Shown here one piece after another: positions 1 to 11,800 of a DNA stretch of 64,000 bases. Every line of letters starts with the position of its first letter. Position 1 is the first letter of the stretch. The DNA is from Lindgomyces ingoldianus (Eukaryota > Ascomycota > Dothideomycetes > Pleosporales > Lindgomycetaceae): NCBI RefSeq assembly GCF_010093535.1, contig NW_022985186.1, positions 985,257-1,049,256 on the forward strand, written 5' to 3'. The notes beneath the pieces are model-generated. The model searched no databases. It was not told where the DNA came from and saw nothing but the letters and a program-made list of their open reading frames with translations. The position numbers were made by a program, and so were the translations under genes.

Positions 1-337
1 GAACGCTTGACAAAAGCTGCTACATAGTACGAGCAATAAGCTCGAACAGTATGTTGCTGTAAATTGCAGCATTTTGCAGCATGTTGCAGCAAATTGCAGC
101 ATGTTGCAGCAGTTTGCAGCAAATTGCAGAAAATTGCAGCATTTTGCAAGCTGGTCGCGCATAGGGCAAGTGCGCGAGGGACTCGGATCGGCAAAACAAA
201 AAGCCGAGCAACACAAGTAGAGCAGAAAAAGGATCGATAAATCAACACAATCAATACAATCAATCAATTATCCCATACATCATATCCAAACCCATCATTC
301 ATCTCAGGAAGCCCAGAAACAGTGCTTCAATCTGACA
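1..337. repeat. Left arm of a ~300-340 bp inverted repeat
   Basis: The sequence from the window edge to about 337 reappears inverted at 7994-8291. Most of the two arms match base for base, with a few substitutions (for example at 12 and 60) and a different number of 10-bp units in the tandem block. Many CpA sites are intact, so the arm was not RIP-mutated although the block it encloses was. The repeat could extend left of the window. It may be the end of a large composite element or the arms of a palindromic duplication; no terminal target duplication can be tested because the left edge is cut. Confidence 0.85.
61..159. repeat. 10-bp tandem repeat, NNNTTGCAGC type
   Basis: About ten units of a 10-bp motif (three variable bases followed by TTGCAGC). 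The inverted copy at about 8176-8244 has fewer units, so the copy number differs between the two arms. Confidence 0.85.
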
Positions 338-342
338 ACTAT

Positions 343-642
343 CTACATGCTTCCTTACTTATTGCACCTCCTACAGCTACTTAATGTGGGTTGTTTTGCT
401 CCTTTAAAGAAGGTGTATAGGCGCTAAGCTAAAAACCTTATGCGCAACTAGATCACCTATATTACAAAGATAGAGTTCCTGCCATGCTTTAAAGCAGCCT
501 ATAATGCTGCAATTACTCCTAGTAATATCTAAGGAAGGTTCTAAGGCGCTAGATTAGTTCCTTTTAACCCACAACAGGTTATAATAGGCCTTAATGTGAA
601 GTTGCGCACTCCATCACTACTACTACCTGTATACAACAAGCC
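343..642 (+). mobile_element. 3' fragment of a pogo/Fot1 transposase gene, cut by a Gypsy LTR
   Basis: This stretch aligns base for base with about 6946-7242 of the complete pogo element. It encodes the region after the DDE core, including recognisable pieces such as NVGCFAPLKK and FKAAYNAAITPSNI, with TAA or TAG where Gln is expected. It ends abruptly at 642, where the LTR of Gypsy A1 starts. It is less RIP-mutated than the full copy. The rest of this pogo copy is not seen on the other side of the Gypsy element. Confidence 0.85.
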
Positions 643-960
643 TGTCACGATTGTGCACGAGTAAGGTTATAGAGCTTCACGGAGGTCTAGTTTAATTACT
701 ACGTGAGGTATTATAGTAGGTACAAGACGTTGTGTAAGGAACAGAAAAGTTTAGAAGGAAATTAGTAATTAAATACTTAGCTTAAAAGTCTAAGCACTTT
801 AAGTATAAATTAAGCTTATTTTAAGTTTAGTTAGTGTTAAGGCAGTTTATGCTTAAGTTTATATCTATGTTATGTTATGTTTATGTTAGATGTGCACTAA
901 TAATACTCTAGTACATGTCTAATACAGTTATGTCTAGGATCTAGGGAGGATACTGTAACA
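643..960 (-). repeat. 3' LTR of Gypsy A1
   Basis: 318-bp LTR, the inverse of the LTRs at 53765-54082 and 58919-59235. It is bounded by TGTCAC and TGTAACA, with the polypurine tract (seen as a C-run) adjacent on its internal side. Confidence 0.88.
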
Positions 961-3900
961 GTACCCCCCCCTCTTATTAAAAAGAGAATTCTTTACATTA
1001 ATTAGGTTGTCTTTATTAGAGTATAGGTTTAGTTTAGATAGGTATTAGGTGTAGAATTAGGTTACTATAGAGTTTTTTTATAGGGCTTTTATAAGTTCCT
1101 ATAACAGTTTGTTGTATCTAGTCTATTTTATAAAGTATTTATAGATATATTTTTTCTTATTAAACTAGATCTATTTAATGTTTTCTATAACATATTTTAG
1201 TTTGTTATTTATAATAATAGGTTTAGGTAGCAGGTTTAGCTGTCTAGGTAGATAGTTAGATTTAGAGGCTACTTAGCGCAGCAATAATACATAGAACACA
1301 GGGTGTATCTTTATGCTGTTAGGTAGGATTAATTAGTAAATGTATAATAAGACTATATAAGCTACTATAAAGGGGCTAAGGTTCTTTTAATTAAGTTTCT
1401 TTAATTATTAGTTTATTTAAATATTTCTAGCGTCTAGCTAGACCTTCTTGCTAGCTGCATACATAGGGGCGGGGGTTTAGAATTAGTTTATGTACTTTTG
1501 TTAAAGAGCTTAAGCCTATGTAAGCTTTTTATAAATATATTTAGATATATTTTAGATTTTATTAATAAGTTTATTTATATTTATTACTTATATAGATTAA
1601 TAAGTTAGTTAGAGAGTATTTATAAGTAGTTTTAATCTTATTTAAGAGTAGTATCTATAGTTTACTAAGAACAGAGATACTTACATTAATTTAGATGTTA
1701 TGTTATTAGCTTTAAACTATGCTATAGCTAACTATTTTACCTAGTTATTTTACTAGTAGTTTATGTACACTTATAAGACTTATTTTATTATAGTATTTAT
1801 GTTCTTAGTCTAGCTATTAGTCTTTAGGTAAAAAGCTGTAGATAAATAGAGGACAATTTAGAGCTATTTATAGAGTTTATTCTAGAAGGCTAAGACAAAC
1901 TGCGTACCTCTGTCTAATATAATTATGTTAGGTAGGCTATAGTAAACTTATATATATTAGTAGAATAACTAGGCTATATTAGGGGCAGTTATAGAGGAAC
2001 ATAGTATTAAGTATTAATACTTAGTTAAGTAATTAATAACTACTATAATATTTATATACTCTTTAGATAAGAGTAGGTTTATAATAAAATTAATTAATAT
2101 ATCTTTCTAAGCTTATTTAAAGATTAGAAGTAGTTTAAGTAGGCTATTATACCTTTTTTAAAAGGCTTTTACTTTACAGTAAGTATAGCAACATAATACG
2201 TATTAGCGTACAGTATAGAACATGCAGGGCTAGTAGTACTCTCTCTGTAGTAGGTTAAGAGTCTTTTCTCTGCCTAGGTGTTCTTTAATAAGTAAGTTGT
2301 GTATAATTTAGAGTAGTTTAATTCTTAGTTTATTAGAATTAAGAATTATAAGTTAGTTATAGTAATATAGCTTACTATTTTAGTTTTTATAGTTAGCTAG
2401 TGTTACTTTCTTTAACTAACTAGCGCTGTTTTAGAGCAGGTCTAAGGTTTTTTAGATAAATTTATTATTTAAATACTTATTAGTAATAATTTAATTAATT
2501 ATTTAATTTATTTTGTTTAAGTTAAGGTCTAAAAATAGCTTAAGTTAAAGTAGAGTTTAGTGTTAAGCTTTTTACACTTTTTTCTAAGCAAAGATGTTTT
2601 AGAATTGCTTTATAAAGGCATCTAGTTTCCCTCTGTCTTAACTAAGATAATAAGTAATCTTAAAATTAAAATAAAATAAGTATTTAAACTAATAAGCTTA
2701 TTAGTAGCTAAGTTATTTTATAGTTATAAAGTACTATAAGTTCTTATAGTTAGATAGGACTTGTATTAGATGCGCTATACTTTCTAGTTTAGGTTACTAT
2801 TATTTAAAGTAGTGTACTATAGCAAGTAATTTTTTATTATAGATTTTATAATTACCTTCTATAGGACTTATTTTTTTTAAGAAGTATGTAATAGGCCTAA
2901 TAGTCCTGTCTAGCTTAGTCTAGAAAAAAACTTTTGCTACTACATAGTCTAAGGCATTAGCTTTTATAAGTATTAGTAGTTTAAAGTTAAAGTAGTAGAG
3001 TATTAAGGCTTTAGTAAAGGCTTTTTTTAGCTAGTTAAAGGACTATTAGTAATTTAAGTTAAAGTTAAATTAAACCTTTTTTTTAGTAAGTGTAATTATA
3101 GGGCTTACTAGCTATAAAAAGTTGTTAATAAATTATTAGTAAAAGTTAGTAAATTTTATAAAAGCTTAAATGTTTTTTATGTCTTTTAGGTATTGCTAAT
3201 CTAGCATAGTTTAAACCTTAATAGGGTCTATTTAGATGCTATTTATAAAGATTACATATTCTAAATACATAACCTTTAATTAGTAAAACTTGCATTTGTC
3301 TATGTTAAGTTGTAGACCTACTTCTTCTATAGCCTTTAGCACTAGGCGTACATGCTGTTTATGCTCTAAAAGGCTATTACTGTAGATTAGAATATTGTTA
3401 ATATACATAGTGCAGAACACGTCTAGGTAGGGTTAAAGTAAGTTGTTTATAAAATATTAAAAAGTACTAGGCATATTAGCTAAGCTAAAGGGCATTACTA
3501 GGTACTTAAATAGTCTATATTAGGTCTAAAACACTATTAGCTACTTATTACTCTTTACTATCTTTAGCTTATTAAAGGTAGTAATAATATCTAACTTTAT
3601 AAAATACTTTACTTTACTTAGTTAGCTTAGGGTTTCTTATAAAAAAAAATTAAGTATTAGTTTTTAATAGTAATAGTATTTAGTTCTTAGTAGTTAATAT
3701 AGAATTAAAGCCTACCTCTAGGTTTCTTTATAAATAGTATAAGTAACACTACTAGTAAGAAGCTAGCTTAAATAAACCTTTTTTTTAAGTTCTTATTAAC
3801 ATATTTTTAAAGCACTTTTAATTTGTTTAGTAACATTTTATATAGTAGCCTATAACTAGGTTGTTTACTAGGCTTAAAAGTTATTTAGTAATTATATAAA

Positions 3901-5955
3901 CATTATATTAAAAGCTTATTAGACTTATCTTAAAAAAAGACATGTAACAGGTTATAGTAGTCTTAAAGAACTATTATTCTTAAGTTAGTGTGTTTTTAAG
4001 GAGCTAAAGCTTAGTCTATATTAGAAATTATAACTGCGTAGATTTTATAATCTAGTTATTAAGCTAGAGTTATAAATAGAGTAGGTCCTATGTAGTAGAT
4101 GTCTATCTACTATTTAAGTCCTAGTTTATGTTTAAATTAGGTAGGTAAAAGTTTCTTAAAGGCTTTCTTTTTTTTAGGTTTAAGTAGTTATTAAATTATT
4201 TTATATAGCTTATTTTAGTAAGAGGCCTAGCTTATTAGCCTTACTTAAGTAGTTTTTTTTTAAGTTATTAAGAAGTAGGTCTAGAAACTTTCTATATTAA
4301 GTGCTATTTAAGTATTGTTTAAGTGTAAGCATAAGTATACATCTTAGCATTAGAAAAAGTTAAAGTTTAAAACTTACTTTTAGTAATTAAAGGCAACCTT
4401 ATGCTAATACAGCTATAGTTGTTTTAGAATTAGGTTATAATGTTTTATGTTTATTACATAGAGCTTAATCTACTTCTTATAGTGTTAGTAGGTAATTATA
4501 ATAGTTATAGTATAAAAAATAAAACTTTTTTTAAGTTGTTTTTTATTAAATTTAGTTAAGTAAATTATTTAGGTAAGTAGTATTAATTAAAGATTTAGTT
4601 TACATGCTAGTTTTTTATTAATGTAACTTATGCTATTTACTTCTAAGTTAATAAAAGCTTATATTAGGGCTAATATAGTTCTTTATTATAAATATATAAA
4701 AATATTAACTTAGTACTTTTAGTTATTAGTAGAGGACTTAGCTTATAAGTTAGCAGAGATCTAGTGTTAAATTAGTCCTAAGAGGCAACTTAGCCCTAAG
4801 ATAAGCCTTTTTACAGGCTTCTACTACTATAGCTATAGCTATGTTAAAAGTAGCAAGAAAGATTAAAGCTTAAATATAAGTTAAAGCCCTTATAAAAATA
4901 AAAATAAAATAGTAAAAATTTTTAATAAGTGCTAGCAGCGCTACTTACGTAGACTTAAAGAAAAGAAATAAAGTAGTTTTAAAAAATATAACTATGCTTA
5001 CTACACTTAAAGTATTAACTTTTTTTTTTGTAATCTTTACACTTTCTAGAACTAACTAAAGCATAATTTAAATTAATTTTTATTATGTTAGAGTCCTTAT
5101 TTGCAACTGCGCTAGTTTAGGGGTGTATTAGGGCTTGTACAAGGAGGAACCTTATGTTATTATTATAAGTAGTAATTAGGTTTACATACATATTAAAGTT
5201 GTTTAGAAGGGGTTCTTCTACTATAGCGCGTTATAGTTTAGTTAAGAGGGAGTTATATAAGGCTATAATTAGACCTATCTTATTTAGGCCTATATTAGAT
5301 GCAAGTTAGTAAAACTTAGTAAAGTGTAAAGTAAAGCTTTTTATTTTTTATTATAAAGTGTTTAAGTAACTTAGGGCTGTTAACTTTTTATTTAAGTCTT
5401 TATAAGTTACTTACAGGAACACTATAAATTAATCTAAGTTAATAATATTCTTATCTATTAGTAAGTTAATTAAGGCTGTTATATTATAGTTAAGTTAAGA
5501 GTAAGTATATAGTAACTAGAAGTGTTTTAAGAGAAATTAGTCTATGTTTTCTTTAAGTTTATATTAGAGCTGATGTAGAAAGAAAAGTAAGTCTTTCTAT
5601 TTTCTATTAAACAGCAGAGGATTAGGGAGTTAGTTAGATTTTATTACTAAGTTAAAAGGGTTATAAGTTATAGGCAGCGTTAGGTAAAAAAAAGTTAAGC
5701 TATCTCTAGACTTTTAAGTAGGCTTTAAGGCTAGTAAGTTCTTAGTTTTTACTACTATAATAAAAGTTAAGGCAGAAACAGACTGCTTAATAACATAAAG
5801 CTATTTTTTAAAGTTTTTTTAAAAAGCTTTAAAGCTTATAACATAGCAGCTTTTTTATAAAGTAAGTGCTTTTTAGAAAGCTTCTTAGCTTACTTTAATA
5901 GCTTAGAGTTATATAAGTACTAAGCTTATTAGATTAGATTTAAAGGCTATTCTTA
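643..5955 (-). mobile_element. Gypsy (Ty3-like) retrotransposon A1, RIP-mutated, missing its 5' LTR
   Basis: This is a minus-strand copy of the same family as Gypsy A2 (53765-59235). The 3' LTR is 643-960 (TG...CA), followed by a C-run that is the inverted polypurine tract (961-972). Read on the minus strand, about 3190-3600 gives reverse-transcriptase motifs, including the active-site region decayed to YINNILIYS. The internal 5' end matches A2 near 54110, but the copy stops at 5955 where the pogo element begins, so the 5' LTR is absent. All frames are broken by TAA/TAG, so the element is not functional. Confidence 0.88.
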
Positions 5956-7821
5956 ACGTACTTCATAGGCGAGTCGCTCACACACCCAAGTTGCTTACTT
6001 TTGCTAAGACCCCACTACACTACCTTTCCTACACTAATGCATTCCTAACAACACTACTTAAACGCGTTAAAGGAACGTTAGATGCAGCTTACGCTCTAGG
6101 CTCTTAAACAAGACGCAACACTCTCTAACTAACGCGCTGCAGCTATCTATAGGGTCTTTTAAAAGACAATAAGTAACTAACGCGCTAGACAACTTTTCTA
6201 AGCTAATTGTACAGCTAACTTACAGAAGCTAGATAATAACAAAAAGTAGGTAATTATTTAGCACATACTTAAGCTAGATGCGTGAGGATTTCCCCCCTAG
6301 CTAGCAGCTGTGGCTAATATAGCTAATTCTTTGCGCGCTAAGCGTAATATAGGCTATATTAGCATAAACTAGCCTAATATGTTTATTAAGTGTTACCTAG
6401 AGCTTAAAGTAAAGTTTAAGCGCAAGTATAACTATAAAAGAGCCCTTTATAAGGATCTTGCAGTAATTTAAGGCTAGTTTAACCTTATAGAGAATATTAA
6501 AGCTAAGTATAGCATCTAGAATAACAACATGTACAACTTTAACAAGACAGGGTTTATAATAGGCTAGATATCTACTAGAGCAGTTGTTACAGGTTTAGAG
6601 AGACAAGGACAGCTAAAAGCAGTCTAGCTAGGCAACTAGGAGTGGACAACAGCTATCTAGGGCATTAATGCTAAAGAGTAGGCTATTTTACCCTTTATTA
6701 TCTTCTAGGGTAGCAACTACCTTTTAAACTAGTATAAGAAGGAAAATCTACTCTAGGATTAAGTTATTGTAATCTCTAAGCGCAGCTGGACTACTAATTA
6801 GCTTAGTCTAGACTAGTTAAAGCACTTTAACGCGCATACAAAGAAGTGTACTGTTAGCAGCCACTGTCTGCTAGTTATTAACAGCTATAAGAGCTATAAC
6901 TTGCTTTATTTCTAGTAATACTGCAAGGATAATAAGATTATTACTATTTACATGCCTTTTTACTTATCACACCTTTTATAGCTACTTAATATAGGTTGTT
7001 TTACTCCTTTAAAGAAGGCGTATAGGCGCTAAGCTAAAAACCTTATGCGCAACTAGATTACTTATATTACAAAAATAGAGTTCCTGCTATGCTTTAAAGC
7101 AGCCTATAATGCTGCAATTACTTCTAGTAATATCTAAGAAAAGTTCTAAGGCGCTAAATTAGTTCTTTTTAACCTACAACAGGTTATAATAGGCCTTAAT
7201 GTAAAGTTGCGCACTCTATCACTACTACTACCTGTATACAACAAGCCCTAGTAGTTGTAAACCCTAAGCAATACTTTAGAACTTAGGTTGTAATTAATGC
7301 TTATAAAGATAAGGATTTAGAAGCATATAAATAGTTTACTAACTTCTATAGTTAAGGCGTTTAAGAAGGTCTTAAAAGGGGCAGTAATAATTACGCATAA
7401 GCTAGTGTTAGCGCAATAGGAAATTACTAAGCTTTAAGCAGCTAATAAGGCTACCACGCAACATAAATTACATAAAAGAAAGCAGATTAAGGCAGAAGGG
7501 ACCTTAATAATTTAGAAAGGCCTGCGCTTAACAGCTCTAAAGGAGTTTAGGGCGCGCAGTGACGGGAAGAAGGCGAAGAAGCGGGTGCGAGCTAAAGTGG
7601 GTGAGCCATCCTAAAGGCGCTGCGGACAGTGCAATCAGACTGGGCATAACGCGCAAACGTGTAAGCAAGAAGCAGAAGTAGTATCTTAATAATATTCTAG
7701 GCTGTACTGTACTATATAGTGCCAGAGCGGGTTGTTATGGGCTATAATAGAGTTTGTTGGGGTGGGGTCTTGGCAAAAGTGAGCGACTCGGGTGTGTGAG
7801 CGACTCGCCCATGAAGTACGT
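5956..7821 (+). mobile_element. Complete pogo/Fot1-type DNA transposon, RIP-mutated (subfamily 1)
   Basis: Terminal inverted repeats of about 60 bp start ACGTACTTCAT and end in its complement, flanked by TA on both sides (5954-5955 and 7822-7823), the target duplication of Tc1/mariner/pogo elements. Each end carries two copies of the 12-mer CGAGTCGCTCAC with a 17-bp period; the left inner copy is RIP-altered and the right end is intact. Total length is 1866 bp with one transposase frame inside. It lies at the truncated 5' end of Gypsy A1. Confidence 0.92.
6082..7689 (+). pseudogene. RIP-killed pogo transposase (CENP-B-type HTH, DDE core, zinc knuckle)
   Basis: From the ATG at 6082 one frame runs to a TAATAA at 7687 (about 535 codons). 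It is broken by premature stops, nearly all TAA/TAG where Gln or Trp is expected, plus a TGA where Arg is expected. Recognisable parts in order are an N-terminal HTH region, the LDARGFPP motif of Tc5/CENP-B-like HTH, a DDE motif decayed to YNFNKTGF (Asp to Asn), a second catalytic region decayed to LLVINSY, the post-core region, and a C-terminal knuckle CGQCNQTGHNAQTC (C-x2-C-x4-H-x4-C). Start and stop are in the same frame, so no net indel is needed; decay looks almost purely point mutational. Confidence 0.9.
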
Positions 7822-7993
7822 TAGATTTTAATAAAAAATATACTGTTTTGTAGCTACGTCTTTTCTATCACATATCAAGTTCTAGACTAAATTAGACATG
7901 TTGTTATTAAGCTATTTTAATTTTTATACGGTATCCCCTCACCGCCAAGTGGGCTGGCCACACAAAATGTCACCAAAGTCTCTCAGATGGTGG
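7822..7993. other. Spacer between pogo and right inverted-repeat arm
   Basis: Mixed AT-rich and normal sequence with no gene. It does not continue Gypsy A1, so the pogo element is not a simple insertion into an otherwise intact Gypsy copy. Confidence 0.5.
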
Positions 7994-8291
7994 TGTCAGA
8001 TTGAAGCACTGTTTCTGGGCTTCCTGAGATGAATGATGGGTTTGGATATGATGTATGGGATGATGATTCATTGTCTTGATTTATCGATCCTTTTTCTGCT
8101 CTACTCGTGTTGCTCGGCTTTTGTTTTTCCGATCCGAGTCCCTCGCGCACTAGCCCTATGCGCGACCAGCTTGCAACATGCTGCAATTTGCTGCAAAATG
8201 CTGCAAAATGCTGTAACATGCTGCAATTTGCAGCAACATACTGTTCGAGCTTATTGCTCGTACTATGTAGCAGCTTTCGTCAAGCGTTCCT
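7994..8291. repeat. Right arm of the inverted repeat
   Basis: Reverse complement of 1-337, including a shorter version of the 10-bp tandem block. CpA sites are largely intact. Short reading frames inside it on both strands have no coding features. Confidence 0.85.
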
Positions 8292-8854
8292 CCTGTCTTG
8301 ACAGTAGGTGCGCATATCTGACAGGTGGATGAGACAAAGTTCGTTGACAGGGGTGTACATCCGGCTATACTCCGTTCGGAGTAGTACCATGCTTGGTGGT
8401 ATGTGCGTTCAAGGGGGCCCCCATCTTTCGGCCGAGCTTGCTGAGATAAGCCGTGCAGCTGGCTGACTCGTATTACTATACCTTTTTGCGAAGCACCTCC
8501 GTACACCACCTTCTACTTAACAATGACACTCAGTTGAAACCTTGGGGCCAGCCTCCTTGGGCTGCGCGCCGTGCACCCAAAGAGGTCTAAACGGTCGGAC
8601 AACACGCGAAAACAGTGCTGGTACGGAGCTGAGGGCGACGAGTTTGCCCAAATTACCGATGGCACGGTCATTTGCGCCTGAAGCTGAGCTTGCCGTGGGG
8701 TCTGAAACGTTCAACGAGTGCCTTCATAAACCACAGCACCTCTCCTTACAGCTTACGCAGTTTTACGCTCTTGTCCACAGCTTTTTGATCCGCAAAATCT
8801 CTTCCGTCTTTGACCCTGTCGCTCGCTTCTTTGTTACATTTCGTGTCTACCACG
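8292..8854. promoter_or_regulatory. Upstream region of the SesB-STAND gene
   Basis: Unique, normal-GC sequence with no convincing gene. The last ~110 bp before the ATG at 8855 are pyrimidine-rich (for example around 8770-8845), which is common in fungal promoters. I see no clear TATA box. Confidence 0.4.
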
Positions 8855-11800
8855 ATGGCCGCTGTCGGCGACAAAGGCGACAGTACATCGAAACAAGGAT
8901 TAGAGGAACTCTATAGTGGCGAACGCGATAATGTCAGTATTGAGTATGTGTTGACTACGTTCTAATCGCACGTGCACTACATGGGCTGATGCGAACGTCA
9001 GTATCATCGCTGTTCCGGGGTTAGGTTCAGATCCAAGTACCTCGTTCGACAGTTTTCACAAAAAGGCGGATGGAACCACACAATTCAACTGGCTATCAGA
9101 CAAAGAAGGACTAAGACGAGAATTTCCAACGGCGCGGATTCTCTTATTCCACTATGAATCCCGATGGATCAAGGGCCATGCCATCGATCAGAGTATGGGC
9201 AATATATCGAAGAACCTATTGGACAGCATCAGCTCCCACAGAGAAGGTGCGACAACCCGGCCAATTATCTTTATCGGGCACAGCATGGGCGGTCTTGTTG
9301 TCGCCAAGGCTATCACTATTGCCTCTATCCGCGCCGATGACTATCCGAACCTCTTCTCGTGTGTCGCGGGCAGTCTCTTTTTCGGCACCCCATTCCAAGG
9401 GTCGCACGCCACTGGGAAAGGGATCATGCTTGCTTCCCTTTTGAGCAAAGTCGACCAGGCCGTGGTATCCCGTGTCCTGACTTTTCTTGAACCCGGCAAT
9501 GAATCTCTCGATGAATTAAGGGACGAATTCGTGCGCATTACAAACAAATTGACGCCACCTATGGGAGTGAGTTGCTTTTACGAGCAGATCTCGACAGACT
9601 ACACCAAGGAGAAACTTGGGTGGCTCGGCAAGGTAATAGTGCACCTCAAACCTGCTGTGTGGGGTTGCGACTGATGCAGAGTATGCAGAAAATGGCCGAG
9701 ATCGTTGTCACTGAACAGTCTGCCAGCCTCCCCGGTTACGATCCTGTTGGGTTTAATTGCAATCATCGTGAGCTCAATCGCTTTGATGGCGCAAAAGATG
9801 GGCGCTGGGACCTGGTCAGGATTCGACTGAAGCGCATCATCCATGACGCGCGCAAAGTTGTCCGGACTCGTCTCAGGGCAACCAGGACGAGTACGATGGA
9901 TGACCAAACACTTGGGAAGCTCTTGACGAATCTGAGCGTAGGCGATGTCCAGAAGAAAAAGAGCGCCGTCTCTCAACTATCGGGAAGGAGCTTGTGGGTC
10001 AGCAACGATCCTTTGTTTAACAAGTGGATGACTTTGGACGGCAAGAAAGCGTCAATTGACCTGGCGAGCACCCTCAGTGGGTTGACACTAAATCAACAAC
10101 TCGATCCGCACAGCAGCCACAACAACCAGAGCATCTGGATCAGTGGCCAAGAAGGTCGTGGTAAGTCAAAGGCTGCGCTATCTATCATCGACAATATCGA
10201 GAAGCGCCAAGAACAGATTGCGCGGACTGGAAGTGCCAGCAACATTGTCGTTGCCTATTTCTTCGCGGATTCGACGCCTGATCTGTCCAGTGCCGAGAAT
10301 GTCCTCAAAAGTTTCCTGTGGCAACTCATCAATAGCCGCCGATCTCTCGCCCAATATGCCAAAGTTTTCACGACTACAGACCGAAGCAAAAAGCGCGGAG
10401 TTGGTGGGAGCTCAGAAGCGTCCTTCACAGTGCCAGCCTTGTGGAAAGTACTTATGGATATGCTTCAAGATCCCGGCATTGAGGGTGCTTTCTTTGTGCT
10501 CAATAGCCTGCACGAACTACCCGCAGATGCGGATAGCACAAAGCAGTTGCTCGAGCTGATGCAATATGATGTTGTTGGTAGCCAGGATCCCAGTAGTCCG
10601 GCGTATGACCCGAACGAAGATCACCGTGCGCCGATGCGCTGGCTCTTTACATCGAGGCGAAGAGACAACATCAAGGCGGTTCTCGGCGGTTCTCCTACCG
10701 TTGACGAAATGAATCTAGATGACCCCAAATACGGCGGGGCCCTGCAGCTAGACCTGAGAGAGCATGCCAGGCGAAAGGTTGCCGAGCTCTCCAAGAGGAA
10801 GGGTTACAGTCCAGCCCTACAATACTTTGCCTCCAGTCTGGTCGAGCGAAAAGCAGAGAACATAGTGTGGATTGATGTCATTTGCCGACAGCTCGAACTT
10901 TTGCCGGCCAACACGATCGAGGTTCGCAAAGCTTTGGCACAAGCGCCTCAGAATCTCCCGACACTTCTAGATCGAACGTGGAGCTCTGTGCTGGACGAAA
11001 ACAACGAAGATGTTGAATGGACGAAAGAGTTATTGCGGGCATTGATGCTGGCTTTCGACGACCCAACTGTTGAAGAGCTTGGAACGCTTGCTGAAGTGGC
11101 CTTCTATGGTGAGGACAAGAACAATAAAAGCAGACTCGTCGAAGCAATCAACAAGTGCGGTGCTCTTATTAAGATCATTGATTACGATCTAGAAGAGACA
11201 GTCGAAGGAGGCCAAGAGGATGAAGACTGGGAGGATGACGAAGTCGCTGAATGTAGAGTCACATTTTTGCACAGTTCGGCCCGCACAAGACTACACGAGC
11301 GTGCAAAAGAGTTGCTAGGTCTTGGGGAAGAGGATCTGAAGATGCAGCATGGCGCCATGGCTTTGCGATCGTTCTCGAATGTTCTGAAAGCACTAACACC
11401 ACCCAAGGAATTAGAGGACGATTACGACAATGAAGAGGAGGATGAGCCGAAAGAGGGTGATGCGAAGGGCAACGAGCAACAAACGAACGAAGCGGAAGAC
11501 GAGGACCCAGAAGAAGCGTTGAACTACTGTCTTGAGTATTGGCTTCGCCATGCTCAACAGGCTACTGCAGACGTTGTAGACAGCCTGAAGCTCGACCAAG
11601 CGTTCTGGGCTCTCACATCAGATGTTCGCAATAAGTGGTGGTCGCAGTATACCCAGATTGAAGATGATTATTCCGAGCTGTCAGACATGACCGCTTTGCA
11701 TGTCGCTGCATTCTTTGGGTTCACCCCTCTCGTTGAAAGTCTATTGAAGACTGGTCACAAGGACGAGATCCATAAGAGAGATTCGTGGGACAACCAACCG

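Noticed and set aside
20..214. Open frame in the left inverted-repeat arm (Cys/Leu/Gln-rich)
   Set aside because: It is a translation of the 10-bp tandem array; the periodic composition creates it and the other arm does not conserve it.
8542..8916. 124-codon frame upstream of and overlapping the STAND gene start
   Set aside because: It overlaps exon 1 in another frame and shows no domain; the exon-1 model gives a clean splice into the hydrolase domain.
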